A DNA stretch of 64,000 bases, taken from contig JAVEDP010000034.1 in the NCBI GenBank assembly GCA_030841085.1, positions 1 through 64,000 on the forward strand. The letters are read 5' to 3'. The position numbers were made by a program, and so were the translations under genes. Below are positions 1-7,730 of this stretch, piece by piece. The first letter of the stretch is position 1; the number at the start of each line of letters is the position of its first letter. The DNA is from Pyrinomonadaceae bacterium. GTDB taxonomy: Bacteria; Acidobacteriota; Blastocatellia; Pyrinomonadales; Pyrinomonadaceae. The notes below the pieces were generated by a model, which worked only from the letters and a program-made list of their open reading frames with translations, was not told the origin of the DNA and searched no databases.

Positions 1-126
1 ACCTCTGGCTACCTTCTGCTCGCCGCTCCGCGGCCCATTGGTTTCACCTCTGGCTACCTTCTGCTCGCCGCTCCGCGGCCCATTGGTTTCACCTCTGGCT
101 ACCTTCTGCTCGCCGCTCCGCGGCAC
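1..126. repeat. 45-bp tandem repeat, about 2.8 copies
   Basis: The unit starting acctctggctaccttctgct repeats at positions 1, 46 and 91, and the third copy diverges near position 125. The period is exactly 45 bp, a multiple of three. The minus strand is open through all copies and would read a 15-residue repeat PRSGEQKVARGETNG, but there is no start codon or ribosome site, so coding is doubtful. The array may extend beyond the left edge. The remaining 127-370 holds only a 12-bp palindrome gacttgcaagtc at 228-239. Confidence 0.9.
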
Positions 127-370
127 ACTGCTCGCGGCACAATTGCCCGTTTCAAGTCATCCTGCCTTTCGTTCTTAGCAGGAGTTCACGCTCAACTCAA
201 ATCATGTTAGTGTTCGGCAATTTTGAAGACTTGCAAGTCATCTTGTAACTCCACTCTTCCGCCCGCCCTCCGCAGTCCAAATAAATCCTCACTTGCGAAA
301 TTCCCGACGCGCTCATATTCTTCAACCTTCCATTCGGACTTGGTCGTCACCCGTTAGCGAGGTCTCCCTG

Positions 371-1645
371 ATGCAGATTTTTCAAGACTTCGGCGCGCTA
401 ATCGAAAGCCGCTGGCGCAAAGAAAACTACAACGAGCTGATTTTCCCCGAGCTGGCGGCGGCCGCCTTGACTGAATCCAACTTGCCCGCGCAGGTCGATC
501 CCTGGGAAATCATTCGCTGGGTGCAAGGCGCCGACAGCCTGCCCGATCAGAAAGACGCCGAGGGCCGTTTCGGCGACCCGCCTATCACGCTCTATGCCGG
601 CCCCCGTTTTTATGTCGACGTTTATTTTTGGCTGGACGGCACTACCTCGATTCACCAGCACGCGTTCACGGGCGCATTCCAGGTTTTGCTCGGCTCAAGC
701 ATTCACAGTCGCTACAGTTTCAACGAAAAGAAACTCATCAACGAACACTTTTGCACCGGCGAGATCAAGTTGGAAGAAGTGCAGTTGTTACAACTCAACG
801 ACGTGCGCCTGATCAAGCCCGGGCGAAACTTCATTCATTCGCTTTTTCACCTGGACCGGCCGTCCGCAACTATTACTGTCCGCACCGAACACACGCCGTC
901 GTCGGCCTTGCAGTGGGATTATCGCAAGCCCTATTTTGCGAGCAATCCGTTCTATCGCAATCAAGTGATGGCCAAGAAGCTGCAAACCATTGGCCTGCTT
1001 CTGGGAATGAAACACAAAGATGCCGACACCATGATCGGGGATTTGATTTGTGCTTCGGATTTTCAGACTGCTTACTTCGCTCTCGAAGCTTTCTTTCACA
1101 GCACGAAAAATAATCAAATGGATTCGCTGTTTGGTTTATCGACCGGCAACGATCGCGTTCAGCAGATTTTGGCGCGGGCAAGAGATGCCCATGGCGAACT
1201 AGTCGATTTGGTGGTTCCGGTTTTTGAAGAGCAAATCAGGCAACAGGACATCATTCAGCGCCGGTCCACGATCACCAGTGACGAGCATCGTTTCTTTCTG
1301 GCTTTGCTTTTGAACGTGCCCGACCGCGAAAAGATTTTAGAGCTGGTTCAGCAGCGCTTCCCGGAAACTGATCCGGTGGAAAAGATTCTCGATTGGGTGG
1401 AAGAGCTGTCGCAGACGCGCGTGCTCGGCTCGAAAGAGGGGAACGCGCTGGGCCTCGAAGGCTTTGGCGACGATCACATTTTTGTTTTGGAGTATCTGCT
1501 GCGGGGTAAGTCGCTGGGGGAAATTCGGCAGCTTATCCAGAGCGATGAATTTCAGCGCTTCGCCGCGCTGGGTGACCAGCTGGAGACCATTGCCGGCGCG
1601 CTGCAAAACTCGCCGCTCTTCAAAACCATGCTGTGCTGGGCGTAA
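371..1645 (+). CDS. Hypothetical protein with a cupin-like segment
   Basis: This is a 424-residue soluble protein with no signal peptide or membrane segment. I chose the ATG at 371 rather than an in-frame TTG at 293 because the extra 26 residues look like translated untranslated region. A segment around residues 80-180 resembles a cupin barrel: a beta-rich stretch with the histidine pair SIHQHAF (about H95 and H97), and about 70 residues later GRNFIHSLFH followed by a hydrophobic beta strand. These histidines could bind a metal. The C-terminal half (about 200-424) is predicted helical and unlike anything I recognise. The gene converges on the PqqD-fusion genes that follow, so there is no operon link. 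The cupin assignment rests only on pattern. Confidence 0.6.
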   Translation: MQIFQDFGALIESRWRKENYNELIFPELAAAALTESNLPAQVDPWEIIRWVQGADSLPDQKDAEGRFGDPPITLYAGPRFYVDVYFWLDGTTSIHQHAFTGAFQVLLGSSIHSRYSFNEKKLINEHFCTGEIKLEEVQLLQLNDVRLIKPGRNFIHSLFHLDRPSATITVRTEHTPSSALQWDYRKPYFASNPFYRNQVMAKKLQTIGLLLGMKHKDADTMIGDLICASDFQTAYFALEAFFHSTKNNQMDSLFGLSTGNDRVQQILARARDAHGELVDLVVPVFEEQIRQQDIIQRRSTITSDEHRFFLALLLNVPDREKILELVQQRFPETDPVEKILDWVEELSQTRVLGSKEGNALGLEGFGDDHIFVLEYLLRGKSLGEIRQLIQSDEFQRFAALGDQLETIAGALQNSPLFKTMLCWA

Positions 1646-1673
1646 TTCCTCCCAAGCTCGCCGACTCTTGATC

Positions 1674-2174
1674 TTAGGCGCCGCAAACTTTGCTGCCGGG
1701 GCTACCGTTGCAATTGCGACAGCCCACAGGATTTGAAGTACAGCCGCCGTTACCTGTGCAACTCTGTCCGCAGGAAGCCTGTGCCTGTGCCGTTGGCGAG
1801 GTAATCGAAACGATTACCGGCAGCGCAATCGCGGCCACGCCTAGGGTGCGTACCAATTGACGTCGGGTCATTCCAGCGAAAGACGCAGGAGCGCTCGGAA
1901 CCTCGGCAAGCAGCTTGAATTGTTTGAGCTGATCCAAAGCCAGCCAAACCGCGCCCTCATCGACCGCAGCGCCGGAGTCGTTGGCTAAAGCAGCCGTAAT
2001 GTCATTGAGTGACTTTTCGCCATCGCAATTTTTCCAGACGTCGGCGGCAGTCTTGTTGAGGCAGTGGGCTTGATCAGTTTTCAGATCATAAACCAACATT
2101 TCGCCGTCAACTTCTTTAACAATCAGTTGTTCAGTGCGAGCAAGTGGGAGTTGTTCTGGGCGGTTCTGTTCCAT
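1674..2174 (-). CDS. PqqD-domain protein with internal twin-arginine-like segment and Cys-rich tail (copy 1)
   Basis: This 166-residue protein has three parts. Residues about 12-92 resemble the PqqD family (the RiPP recognition fold), with the family pattern KEVDGEMLVYD, then HCLNKTAADVWKNCDG and an amphipathic helix VWLALDQL. Residues 102-131 look like a displaced twin-arginine signal: TRRQLVR, a hydrophobic stretch (about 111-125), then a small-residue AQAQA site. The last 33 residues are Gly/Asn/Ser-rich with six cysteines. PqqD domains normally bind the leader of a modified peptide. Here the domain is fused to a putative exported, disulfide-rich segment, so the protein may be its own substrate. 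It is the last of three paralogues on this strand, 86 bp after copy 2. Start: ATG with GAGG about 11 nt upstream. No radical-SAM or other maturase gene is in view. Confidence 0.75.
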   Translation of the reverse strand: MEQNRPEQLPLARTEQLIVKEVDGEMLVYDLKTDQAHCLNKTAADVWKNCDGEKSLNDITAALANDSGAAVDEGAVWLALDQLKQFKLLAEVPSAPASFAGMTRRQLVRTLGVAAIALPVIVSITSPTAQAQASCGQSCTGNGGCTSNPVGCRNCNGSPGSKVCGA

Positions 2175-2260
2175 CTTCGGTTAACCTCTTTTCGATTGGT
2201 GAAGCAATCTTGTACCTTATTCAATATTTTGAGTTATGTGTGCCTTCGACCAAATGGCTA

Positions 2261-2779
2261 TCAAATGCAGAGACCGGTCACCGGACTACATTGACTACCA
2301 GGATGGTTTACGCACTGGCTCGGATTCGTGCATGCACAACCGATTGGACGGCAATTGGATGTGCTACATGCGCATTGCGACGCAGTCTGCGCAGGAGTAG
2401 GAGCTGCGATGGACAGGATTAACGGCAGGGCCAACGCGCCTAGCCCTACCCGTCGCACCAGCTCGCGGCGGTTCATGCCGGCTAGCTGGAACGCGCGCTC
2501 GTCATTGGTTTCCAGCAGCTCAAACTTCTGCAATTGATCCAGCGCCAGCAATACCACTGCGTCGGCAACCGGCGCATTGCCAGGCGTGCTCATCAGTCCA
2601 GCAATCTCAGATATCGAGCGCTTGCCATCGCAATATTTCCAGATCTGAGCTGCAGTCTGATTCAGACAGTGCGCTCGGTCGTTAGCGAGATCGTAAACCA
2701 AAGTCTCACCATCGACTTCTTTGACGATCAATTTTTCTTTGCGGGCTCTGGGCAGTAAGCTAATAGAATCTTTCTTCAA
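2261..2779 (-). CDS. PqqD-domain protein with internal twin-arginine-like segment and Cys-rich tail (copy 2)
   Basis: This 172-residue paralogue of the neighbouring genes has the same layout. The PqqD-like domain spans about 12-92 (KEVDGETLVYD, HCLNQTAAQIWKYCDG). A twin-arginine-like motif NRRELVRR at about 103-110 precedes a leucine/alanine-rich hydrophobic stretch, then a 41-residue tail with eight cysteines. Translation probably starts at a TTG, because AGGAG lies 8 nt upstream and no ATG fits better. The N-terminal domain and RR segment are well conserved between copies, while the tails differ completely except for their cysteine richness. That is the pattern expected of a constant carrier with a diversifying product. 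Whether the tail is exported, cross-linked or modified cannot be told from sequence. Confidence 0.72.
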   Translation of the reverse strand: MKKDSISLLPRARKEKLIVKEVDGETLVYDLANDRAHCLNQTAAQIWKYCDGKRSISEIAGLMSTPGNAPVADAVVLLALDQLQKFELLETNDERAFQLAGMNRRELVRRVGLGALALPLILSIAAPTPAQTASQCACSTSNCRPIGCACTNPSQCVNHPGSQCSPVTGLCI

Positions 2780-3092
2780 GGGGCGTACTCCTGATTAAGT
2801 CGATGATTACGTAAACTATTGCACTGCGGGAGTGCGGGAGAACACTTCAAACAAAGGAACTTAGGGCGTTGAAACTATCACGGCGGGCAGCAAAGATCAA
2901 TAGTTGGTTCAATTCCCGCGAACGGCGAATGGTCTAATTCAGGAGTGCCGGGGTTCGATACCGCTTGGGAAACTTCGCCGCTAATCGCTTGCGCAAAATA
3001 AAAACCGCTTTCAAGCCTGCGCTTCTAAAGCAGAATGCACACCAAAGGTCAGTTTGCGCGGCGCTGCTCCATTGCAATTGTTGGTTGAGTGA

Positions 3093-3133
3093 CACAAACA
3101 AAAGCCCGCGCAAGTACGAGAGACTTGCGCGGG
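3093..3133 (-). terminator. Intrinsic terminator after the third PqqD-fusion gene
   Basis: On the minus strand, an 11-bp perfect stem (cccgcgcaagt pairing with acttgcgcggg, at 3123-3133 and 3105-3115 of the plus strand) with a 7-nt loop is followed by cttttgtttgtg. The stem begins 54 nt past the stop of copy 3. It suggests copy 3 is transcribed as its own unit, and copies 2 and 1 further along need their own promoter or read-through. I see nothing else supportable in the 2780-3187 gap. Confidence 0.75.
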
Positions 3134-3187
3134 TAATTGGCGACCTGGAAAAAAGTCCGCTGGCGAGGGCCGGACGCGCTTACGTTA

Positions 3188-3745
3188 TCACTGGCATACG
3201 GGCCCACCGACACTCGGGAATGGGGCGCATTGCTTGCCGCTAGGGCTCGGACTACAGCCTGGATCGCCCGGCGCACAGGTGCAAGAAGTAGGAATGTTCG
3301 CGCAACAATTTGACCCGCACTGATTCGGATTGTTGCAGCAAATGCCGAGGCCAAATAGAGATGTTTGAGCGTGAGCGTCAGGCGCGATAATCGAAACGAT
3401 CGCCGGCAAGGCCACTGCGGCGATGCCTAGCCGCGCGACCATTTGGCGACGCGTCATGCCGGCAAGAAAGCCGGGCTTGGCCGGAGCTTCTGCCAACAGC
3501 TTAAACTTTTCCAACTGGTCCAATGCGAGCCAAACGACTTCGTCTTTTACGTCGGTGTTCGATTCAGCGCTGAGAGTTTCGCTGATTTCGCTGACACTCT
3601 TGCGGCCATCGCAATTTTTCCATACGCGTGCGGCGGTGTCATTTAGGCAATGAGCTTTGTCGGTTGTCAGATCGTAGACGAGAGTTTCGCCGTCTACTTC
3701 TTTGACAATTAGTGATTCCGTCCTGGCAACGGGTGATACTTTCAT
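3188..3745 (-). CDS. PqqD-domain protein with internal twin-arginine-like segment and Cys-rich tail (copy 3)
   Basis: At 185 residues this is the longest of the three paralogues. The PqqD-like domain lies at about 7-85 (KEVDGETLVYD, HCLNDTAARVWKNCDG). The RR motif is at about 98-104 (TRRQMVA), followed by hydrophobic IAAVALPAIVSII and an AHAQ cleavage-like site. The tail is about 57 residues with ten cysteines, including two adjacent pairs, and is proline/glycine-rich. Tail cysteine counts across copies 1-3 are 6, 8 and 10, all even, which fits disulfide pairing. The start is clear: GGAGG lies 4 nt before the ATG. A TTGACA hexamer sits upstream on the same strand (plus-strand 3865-3870), but its -10 partner is poor. 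An intrinsic terminator follows. Confidence 0.75.
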   Translation of the reverse strand: MKVSPVARTESLIVKEVDGETLVYDLTTDKAHCLNDTAARVWKNCDGRKSVSEISETLSAESNTDVKDEVVWLALDQLEKFKLLAEAPAKPGFLAGMTRRQMVARLGIAAVALPAIVSIIAPDAHAQTSLFGLGICCNNPNQCGSNCCANIPTSCTCAPGDPGCSPSPSGKQCAPFPSVGGPVCQ

Positions 3746-3995
3746 GGGGCCTCCGGGAATTTGTTAAGTAGAAAAGAAAAGCCTACTCGGGGCACGAGGT
3801 TGGCTGGAGTCTTACCTTTGGAATAGGTTGTTGTGGCAGGAAGATTAACCATCAACCCAAAACCTGTCAACGAAAATATTGAGCAATTGTACCTACTTGG
3901 ATCAGCAGTCAAGTTTAACGAAGATCAACGATTCTCTTTGACCGCAAAAAGACTGGCTGATATTTTCAATCCGCAAATTCAGTTTCAGAATCCTC

Positions 3996-4862
3996 GTGAA
4001 AAGAAAAGGTCCAATTAAAGCAAATCTCCAAAGTAGTGCCATCGCGGCTTTGGCTCACGAAGGCCCGAAACCAACGCTAAGCGCGCCGGCAATACCACCG
4101 CTGAAGTGGGCAGGTGGAAAGCGCTGGCTGGTGCCCCATTTAGGGCCACTTTGGAAATCGCATTCTACGAGGCGGTACGTCGAACCTTTCTGCGGAGGAT
4201 TGGCGGCGGCGCTTGCTTTAGAGCCTCGGCAGGCAGCTCTCAACGATCTCAATCCGCACTTAATAAATTTTTATGTTCAGGTGCAGCGTGATCTGAAGAT
4301 TCGGATTGAGATGCGCAACGACGAGCAGCTTTTCTATCGCCATCGCGCACGCTTTAACGAACTGGTGGGCAAAGGGAAATCACAAAGCAGCGAAGCCGCG
4401 CAGCTCTTCTACTTTTTGAATCGCACCTGCTTTAACGGCCTCTGCCGTTTTAATCGCAGCGGCGACTTCAACGTTCCGTTCGGCCGTCACAAGACAATCA
4501 ACTACGCAAAAACTTTTTCTGGTCTGCGTGCGGCCATTCGCGATTGGACTTTTCTCAGCACCGATGCCGTAGTGTTGCAAATAGAGCCCGACGATTTTGT
4601 TTATGCAGATCCGCCTTACGACGTCGAGTTCACGACTTACAGCGCCGGCGGTTTTAGTTGGACGGATCAAGTTCGGATTGCAGAATGGCTGGCCGGACAT
4701 CGTGGCCCAGTGGTACTTTCAAATCAGGCGACGAACAGAATTGTTAAGCTCTATCGCAAGCTGGGTTTCGCGCTGCGCTTTCTTGATGGGCCAAGACGAA
4801 TCAGTTGTAATGGCGATCGCTCCACTGCCAGAGAAGTGCTGGCCACCAGGAATATCGCTTGA
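3996..4862 (+). CDS. dam: DNA adenine N6-methyltransferase, D12 (Dam) class
   Basis: Dam-class enzymes transfer a methyl group from S-adenosylmethionine to adenine N6 in short DNA sites such as GATC. This 288-residue protein starts at GTG. It has the family motif I, PPLKWAGGKRWLVPHL (about 35-49), the cofactor region EPFCGGLAAALAL, the conserved LNRTCFNGLCRFNRSG segment, and the catalytic DPPY near residue 205. The last 25 residues, with DRSTAREVLATR, match the usual end of D12 methylases. No cognate restriction gene is adjacent, so it is probably an orphan (regulatory, repair or phage-derived) methylase. The target site cannot be told from sequence alone. The gap upstream (3746-3995) holds no convincing gene. 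Confidence 0.9.
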   Translation: MKRKGPIKANLQSSAIAALAHEGPKPTLSAPAIPPLKWAGGKRWLVPHLGPLWKSHSTRRYVEPFCGGLAAALALEPRQAALNDLNPHLINFYVQVQRDLKIRIEMRNDEQLFYRHRARFNELVGKGKSQSSEAAQLFYFLNRTCFNGLCRFNRSGDFNVPFGRHKTINYAKTFSGLRAAIRDWTFLSTDAVVLQIEPDDFVYADPPYDVEFTTYSAGGFSWTDQVRIAEWLAGHRGPVVLSNQATNRIVKLYRKLGFALRFLDGPRRISCNGDRSTAREVLATRNIA

Positions 4863-4941
4863 ATGGTTTCCAGGAAAGCGTGGTGGCATGCCCCTTCCTG
4901 ACCATGAGGTTGTGTAACCGCGCACATCCTTAAAAATCAAA

Positions 4942-5724
4942 ATGATTTCAGATTCCATCATTCTCGAGCGGCGCGAGTCTTTCGCGATTGTTACTCTTAG
5001 CCGGCCGGAAAAACTCAATCCGCTAGCGCGGCACACAATCGCGGCGTTGAGTGCGGCGTTCAAAACTTTTGAGAACGAGGCCGAACTACGCGCTGTGATT
5101 CTTACGGGCGCAGGCGATCGCGCATTTTCAGCCGGCACGGATTTGAGTGAGCTGATTCACGTACCTGCGGAAGAGGCCAGGGCCGTTGCCGATCTTGGCC
5201 AGCAGTTATGTAATCAGATCGAGCAGAGTCCGGTGCCGGTGATAGCGGCAATTAACGGCCTTGCCGCAGGCGGCGGCTGCGAGTTGGCGCTCGCTTGTCA
5301 TCTACGCGTGGCGACACCAAACGCGCGATTCAGTTTGCCTGAAACAAAACTCGGAATCATTCCCGGTTACGGCGGCACGCAACGCATGACGCGCGAGTTG
5401 GGCCGCGCGCGCACGCTGGAGTTGATCCTGACGGCGGGATCAATCAGCGCCGAAGACGCACTGCGATTCGGCTTGGTCAATCGCGTGGTAGCCGCTTCCG
5501 AACTTTTATCGACTGCGGAAGAATTGGCGCGAGAGATTGCGCAGCTCGCGCCGCTCGCAATTCGCGCCTGTCTGGAAGCGGTGGTTGGCGGAACAGAGCT
5601 GCCATTAGCAGAGGGCTTGGCGCTGGAAGCCAAACTATTCGCGAGCTTGTTTGCGACCGAAGACATGCGCGAAGGGACACGCGCGTTTCTGGAGAAACGC
5701 AAACCAAACTTTAAAGGAAAGTGA
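4942..5724 (+). CDS. Enoyl-CoA hydratase/isomerase family protein
   Basis: This 260-residue crotonase-fold protein has family-standard length. Crotonases hydrate 2-trans-enoyl-CoA or shift double bonds in fatty-acid and amino-acid breakdown. Visible features: the first oxyanion-hole segment GDRAFSAGTDLSEL, the signature INGLAAGGGCELALACHLR, and the second segment FSLPETKLGIIPGYGGTQR. The two acidic residues used by true hydratases (Glu in GGGCELA and Glu in LPETKLG) are both present, so hydratase activity is plausible. Its start ATG lies 79 bp after dam. There is no other beta-oxidation gene nearby, so the exact substrate is unknown. Confidence 0.9.
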   Translation: MISDSIILERRESFAIVTLSRPEKLNPLARHTIAALSAAFKTFENEAELRAVILTGAGDRAFSAGTDLSELIHVPAEEARAVADLGQQLCNQIEQSPVPVIAAINGLAAGGGCELALACHLRVATPNARFSLPETKLGIIPGYGGTQRMTRELGRARTLELILTAGSISAEDALRFGLVNRVVAASELLSTAEELAREIAQLAPLAIRACLEAVVGGTELPLAEGLALEAKLFASLFATEDMREGTRAFLEKRKPNFKGK

Positions 5725-5793
5725 TCCGGAGATTTGAGCGAGAACAAGGATCCGGGCAAGGAGCCCTGGCAATTGCATTTGCGTGGCAAATCG

Positions 5794-6027
5794 TTAGTTG
5801 TCTACACGCTCAAGTAGACCAACAAGTGGATTTCCAGATGCGGACGGAACTTCGGAAAGACGGGTGAGCTCTTTGTTGTATTTGGAAAGAATTTGCCACA
5901 CGCGCTCTTCTGGCAGGCCCGTTTGACGCGCAATTCCACCCACAGTTCGCCACGTTTGTTGTGGTCCATCCAAAGCCATAAAGACTTTGATTTCACTGGG
6001 ATCTTTAATAAGTTCTTTCCAGGTCAT
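5794..6027 (-). CDS. Small putative winged-helix protein
   Basis: This is a 77-residue soluble protein. The middle (about 25-60, TVGGIARQTGLPEERVWQIL) has the spacing of a helix-turn-helix or winged-helix domain, so DNA binding is possible, but I do not recognise the family. It overlaps the preceding membrane-protein gene by 4 bp, with start and stop shared in an ATGA arrangement, which indicates a co-translated pair. It converges with the crotonase gene across 69 bp. Function is unknown. The regulatory-protein idea is an inference from the fold pattern and from the coupling to a membrane partner. Confidence 0.6.
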   Translation of the reverse strand: MTWKELIKDPSEIKVFMALDGPQQTWRTVGGIARQTGLPEERVWQILSKYNKELTRLSEVPSASGNPLVGLLERVDN

Positions 6028-6389
6028 GGGTTAATATGATCTCTTTCATCAACCTTCAATGATTCCGCTTTCACCCGTTCAAAGATAATATCTTCAATCT
6101 GGTCACGCAAGGCGGATGGCTCGATTTGTGGTATAGAGTGTTCCTCTTTTCCATAAAGTAAGTTCTTGGGCTTCCACGCTGTTAGGATCGTTACGATAAG
6201 CACTACGGCAGCAAACACGGCTATCATACAAAGAAAGCCAAGCCACTTATATTCTTGTTCGAACTTTGCCGCAGTTAGCACAACGCCAAGCGTGGATTCA
6301 ATAATCAAGAGTGCCAAAACGTAAAAGCCCAAGGGGGTTTGAATTTGCTGAAGGGTTTTGGCGGCAGACCTCCTACCCGTTCTTGCCAT
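6024..6389 (-). CDS. Small membrane protein, two predicted transmembrane helices
   Basis: This is a 121-residue protein with a basic N-terminus (ARTGRRSAAKTL), two hydrophobic helices (about 22-41 and 50-70), and a charged cytoplasmic-looking tail of about 45 residues rich in Glu/Asp. By the positive-inside rule both ends should be cytoplasmic. It is the first gene of a two-gene operon with the winged-helix-like gene, overlapping it by 4 bp. I do not recognise the family. Its upstream region is shared with divergent ribH. Confidence 0.65.
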   Translation of the reverse strand: MARTGRRSAAKTLQQIQTPLGFYVLALLIIESTLGVVLTAAKFEQEYKWLGFLCMIAVFAAVVLIVTILTAWKPKNLLYGKEEHSIPQIEPSALRDQIEDIIFERVKAESLKVDERDHINP

Positions 6390-6499
6390 GACAGCATTTC
6401 ACTCTTGAGATATCGCTGAGTCAAGGAAGTATCTCAATCACCATGGATCGCGCGGTAGCAAAAAGACTTGCATTGCAGAAATGGTCAAAGATCACTAGC

Positions 6500-6528
6500 T
6501 TGCCGCGCGAAAATCCATAACCTATACT
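6500..6528 (+). promoter_or_regulatory. Candidate sigma-70 promoter for ribH
   Basis: TTGCCG at 6500-6505 and TATACT at 6523-6528 are separated by 17 nt, 42 nt before the ribH start. Four of six and five of six bases match the -35 and -10 consensus. No FMN riboswitch core was recognised in the 180-bp gap. The promoter is inferred from spacing and consensus only. Confidence 0.5.
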
Positions 6529-6570
6529 CGAAATGACTTTTGATTCTCTTCAAATTGGAGCGGTTCATTC

Positions 6571-7050
6571 TTGCATCCTGTAGTTCACGAGGGACAGCTC
6601 AACGGTAAGGGATTTCGGTTTGCGATTGTAGCCAGTCGCTGGAATGACTTCATAAGTTCGCGTTTGGTTGACGGCGCGCTCGATGCATTTGAAGGTTTGG
6701 GAGTTGCGGAGCAGGACATTGAAATCTACAAAGTTCCCGGCGCTTTCGAGATTCCACTGCTGGCCCAGACGCTGGCTGCTTCCGGAAAGTTTGCGGCGGT
6801 GGTGTGTGCCGGTACAATTATTCGCGGGCAGACTCCGCACTTTGAATACATCTCCGGCGAGGTGGCGCGCGGCATCGGGCAGGCTGCTTTGCAAACCGGC
6901 GTTCCGGTAGTTTTTGGAGTTATAACCGCCGACAACAAGGACCAAGCGATCGGTCGCGCGGGCGTCAAGCAGGGTAACAAGGGTTTTGAAGCCGCCACGA
7001 CGGCGGTGGAATTAGCAAATCTGTACAAGACCGTGAAGAGTAAAAAGTGA
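6571..7050 (+). CDS. ribH: 6,7-dimethyl-8-ribityllumazine synthase
   Basis: RibH condenses 5-amino-6-ribitylamino-uracil with 3,4-dihydroxy-2-butanone 4-phosphate, the penultimate step of riboflavin synthesis, usually in a 60-subunit shell. The 159-residue length is typical. Conserved blocks visible: FAIVASRWNDFIS near the N-terminus, VPGAFEIPL, the phosphate-binding CAGTIIRGQTPHFEYI with the catalytic histidine, and GVPVVFGVITADNKDQAIGRAG. Translation starts at TTG. GGAG sits 10 nt upstream and no ATG is available before the conserved region. nusB follows after 65 bp, the common ribH-nusB pairing, so the two are probably co-transcribed. Confidence 0.95.
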   Translation: MHPVVHEGQLNGKGFRFAIVASRWNDFISSRLVDGALDAFEGLGVAEQDIEIYKVPGAFEIPLLAQTLAASGKFAAVVCAGTIIRGQTPHFEYISGEVARGIGQAALQTGVPVVFGVITADNKDQAIGRAGVKQGNKGFEAATTAVELANLYKTVKSKK

Positions 7051-7115
7051 AGAGTGAAAGCTAACTGCTGCTCTTAACTCATCATTCATTACTCATCACT
7101 ATTTACTGGTGTTTT

Positions 7116-7628
7116 ATGGGCTCGCGACGTAAGGCGCGTGAATGCGCCTTGCAAATGCTCTTTGCGGCTGACATTGCCGAAGCCATCCCCGCTGACGTGC
7201 TGCGCACTTACTGGGCGGAGTTGGGCGAAGCCGACACGGAAGACGCGACGCGTGATTTTGCGACTCGCCTTGCGGCTGGCACGCTTGCGAATCTGGACAC
7301 GCTCGATGAGCGCATCCGATCCCGTGCGGAACACTGGCGCATTCCGCGTATGGCGATCGTCGATCGCAATATTTTGCGTCTCGCGGTTTATGAATTTCTC
7401 TACGAGCCGACGCCGCGCACCGTCGCAATCAATGAAGCACTCGAAATTGCCCGCCGTTTTTCCACTTACGAAGCTACCCAGTTCATCAACGGCATCCTCG
7501 ACGCAATAAAGCGCGACCTGGACGAGCAACAACCTCAGCAACATATCGACACGACCGAGATTGAATCCGAGTCTGAAGCGGAAACAGAATCCGAAGAACC
7601 GCCGGACGAGCATTCAGCTTCTGCCTGA
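7116..7628 (+). CDS. nusB: Transcription antitermination factor NusB
   Basis: NusB binds boxA RNA with ribosomal protein S10 and supports antitermination on rRNA operons. The N-terminal block GSRRKARECALQMLFAADI and the C-terminal block RNILRLAVYEFLYEP, then AINEALEIARRFSTYEATQF and INGILDAI, are classic family signatures. The 170 residues exceed the usual 130-150 because of an acidic disordered tail (about 140-170) rich in Glu and Ser. It follows ribH in the usual order. Confidence 0.95.
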   Translation: MGSRRKARECALQMLFAADIAEAIPADVLRTYWAELGEADTEDATRDFATRLAAGTLANLDTLDERIRSRAEHWRIPRMAIVDRNILRLAVYEFLYEPTPRTVAINEALEIARRFSTYEATQFINGILDAIKRDLDEQQPQQHIDTTEIESESEAETESEEPPDEHSASA

Positions 7629-7730
7629 CGATTCGCTACTACGCCATGCGGCTGCCGGCGCCGCGACCCGGCCTGTTTCTCGCTCGCGTCTTCCATTTAC
7701 CATTTACGATTCACCCTTTACTATCTCTTT

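Noticed and set aside
2870-2960. tRNA-like ggttcgat and ggttcaattcccgc stretches
   Set aside because: The T-arm-like bits are not flanked by matching acceptor or anticodon stems of the right lengths, so no cloverleaf forms.
3833-4018. 61-codon frame before dam
   Set aside because: No ribosome site or recognisable domain, it overlaps the dam start, and composition is AT-rich intergenic-like.
6390-6570. FMN riboswitch before ribH
   Set aside because: The conserved FMN-element core could not be found; only a promoter is supported.
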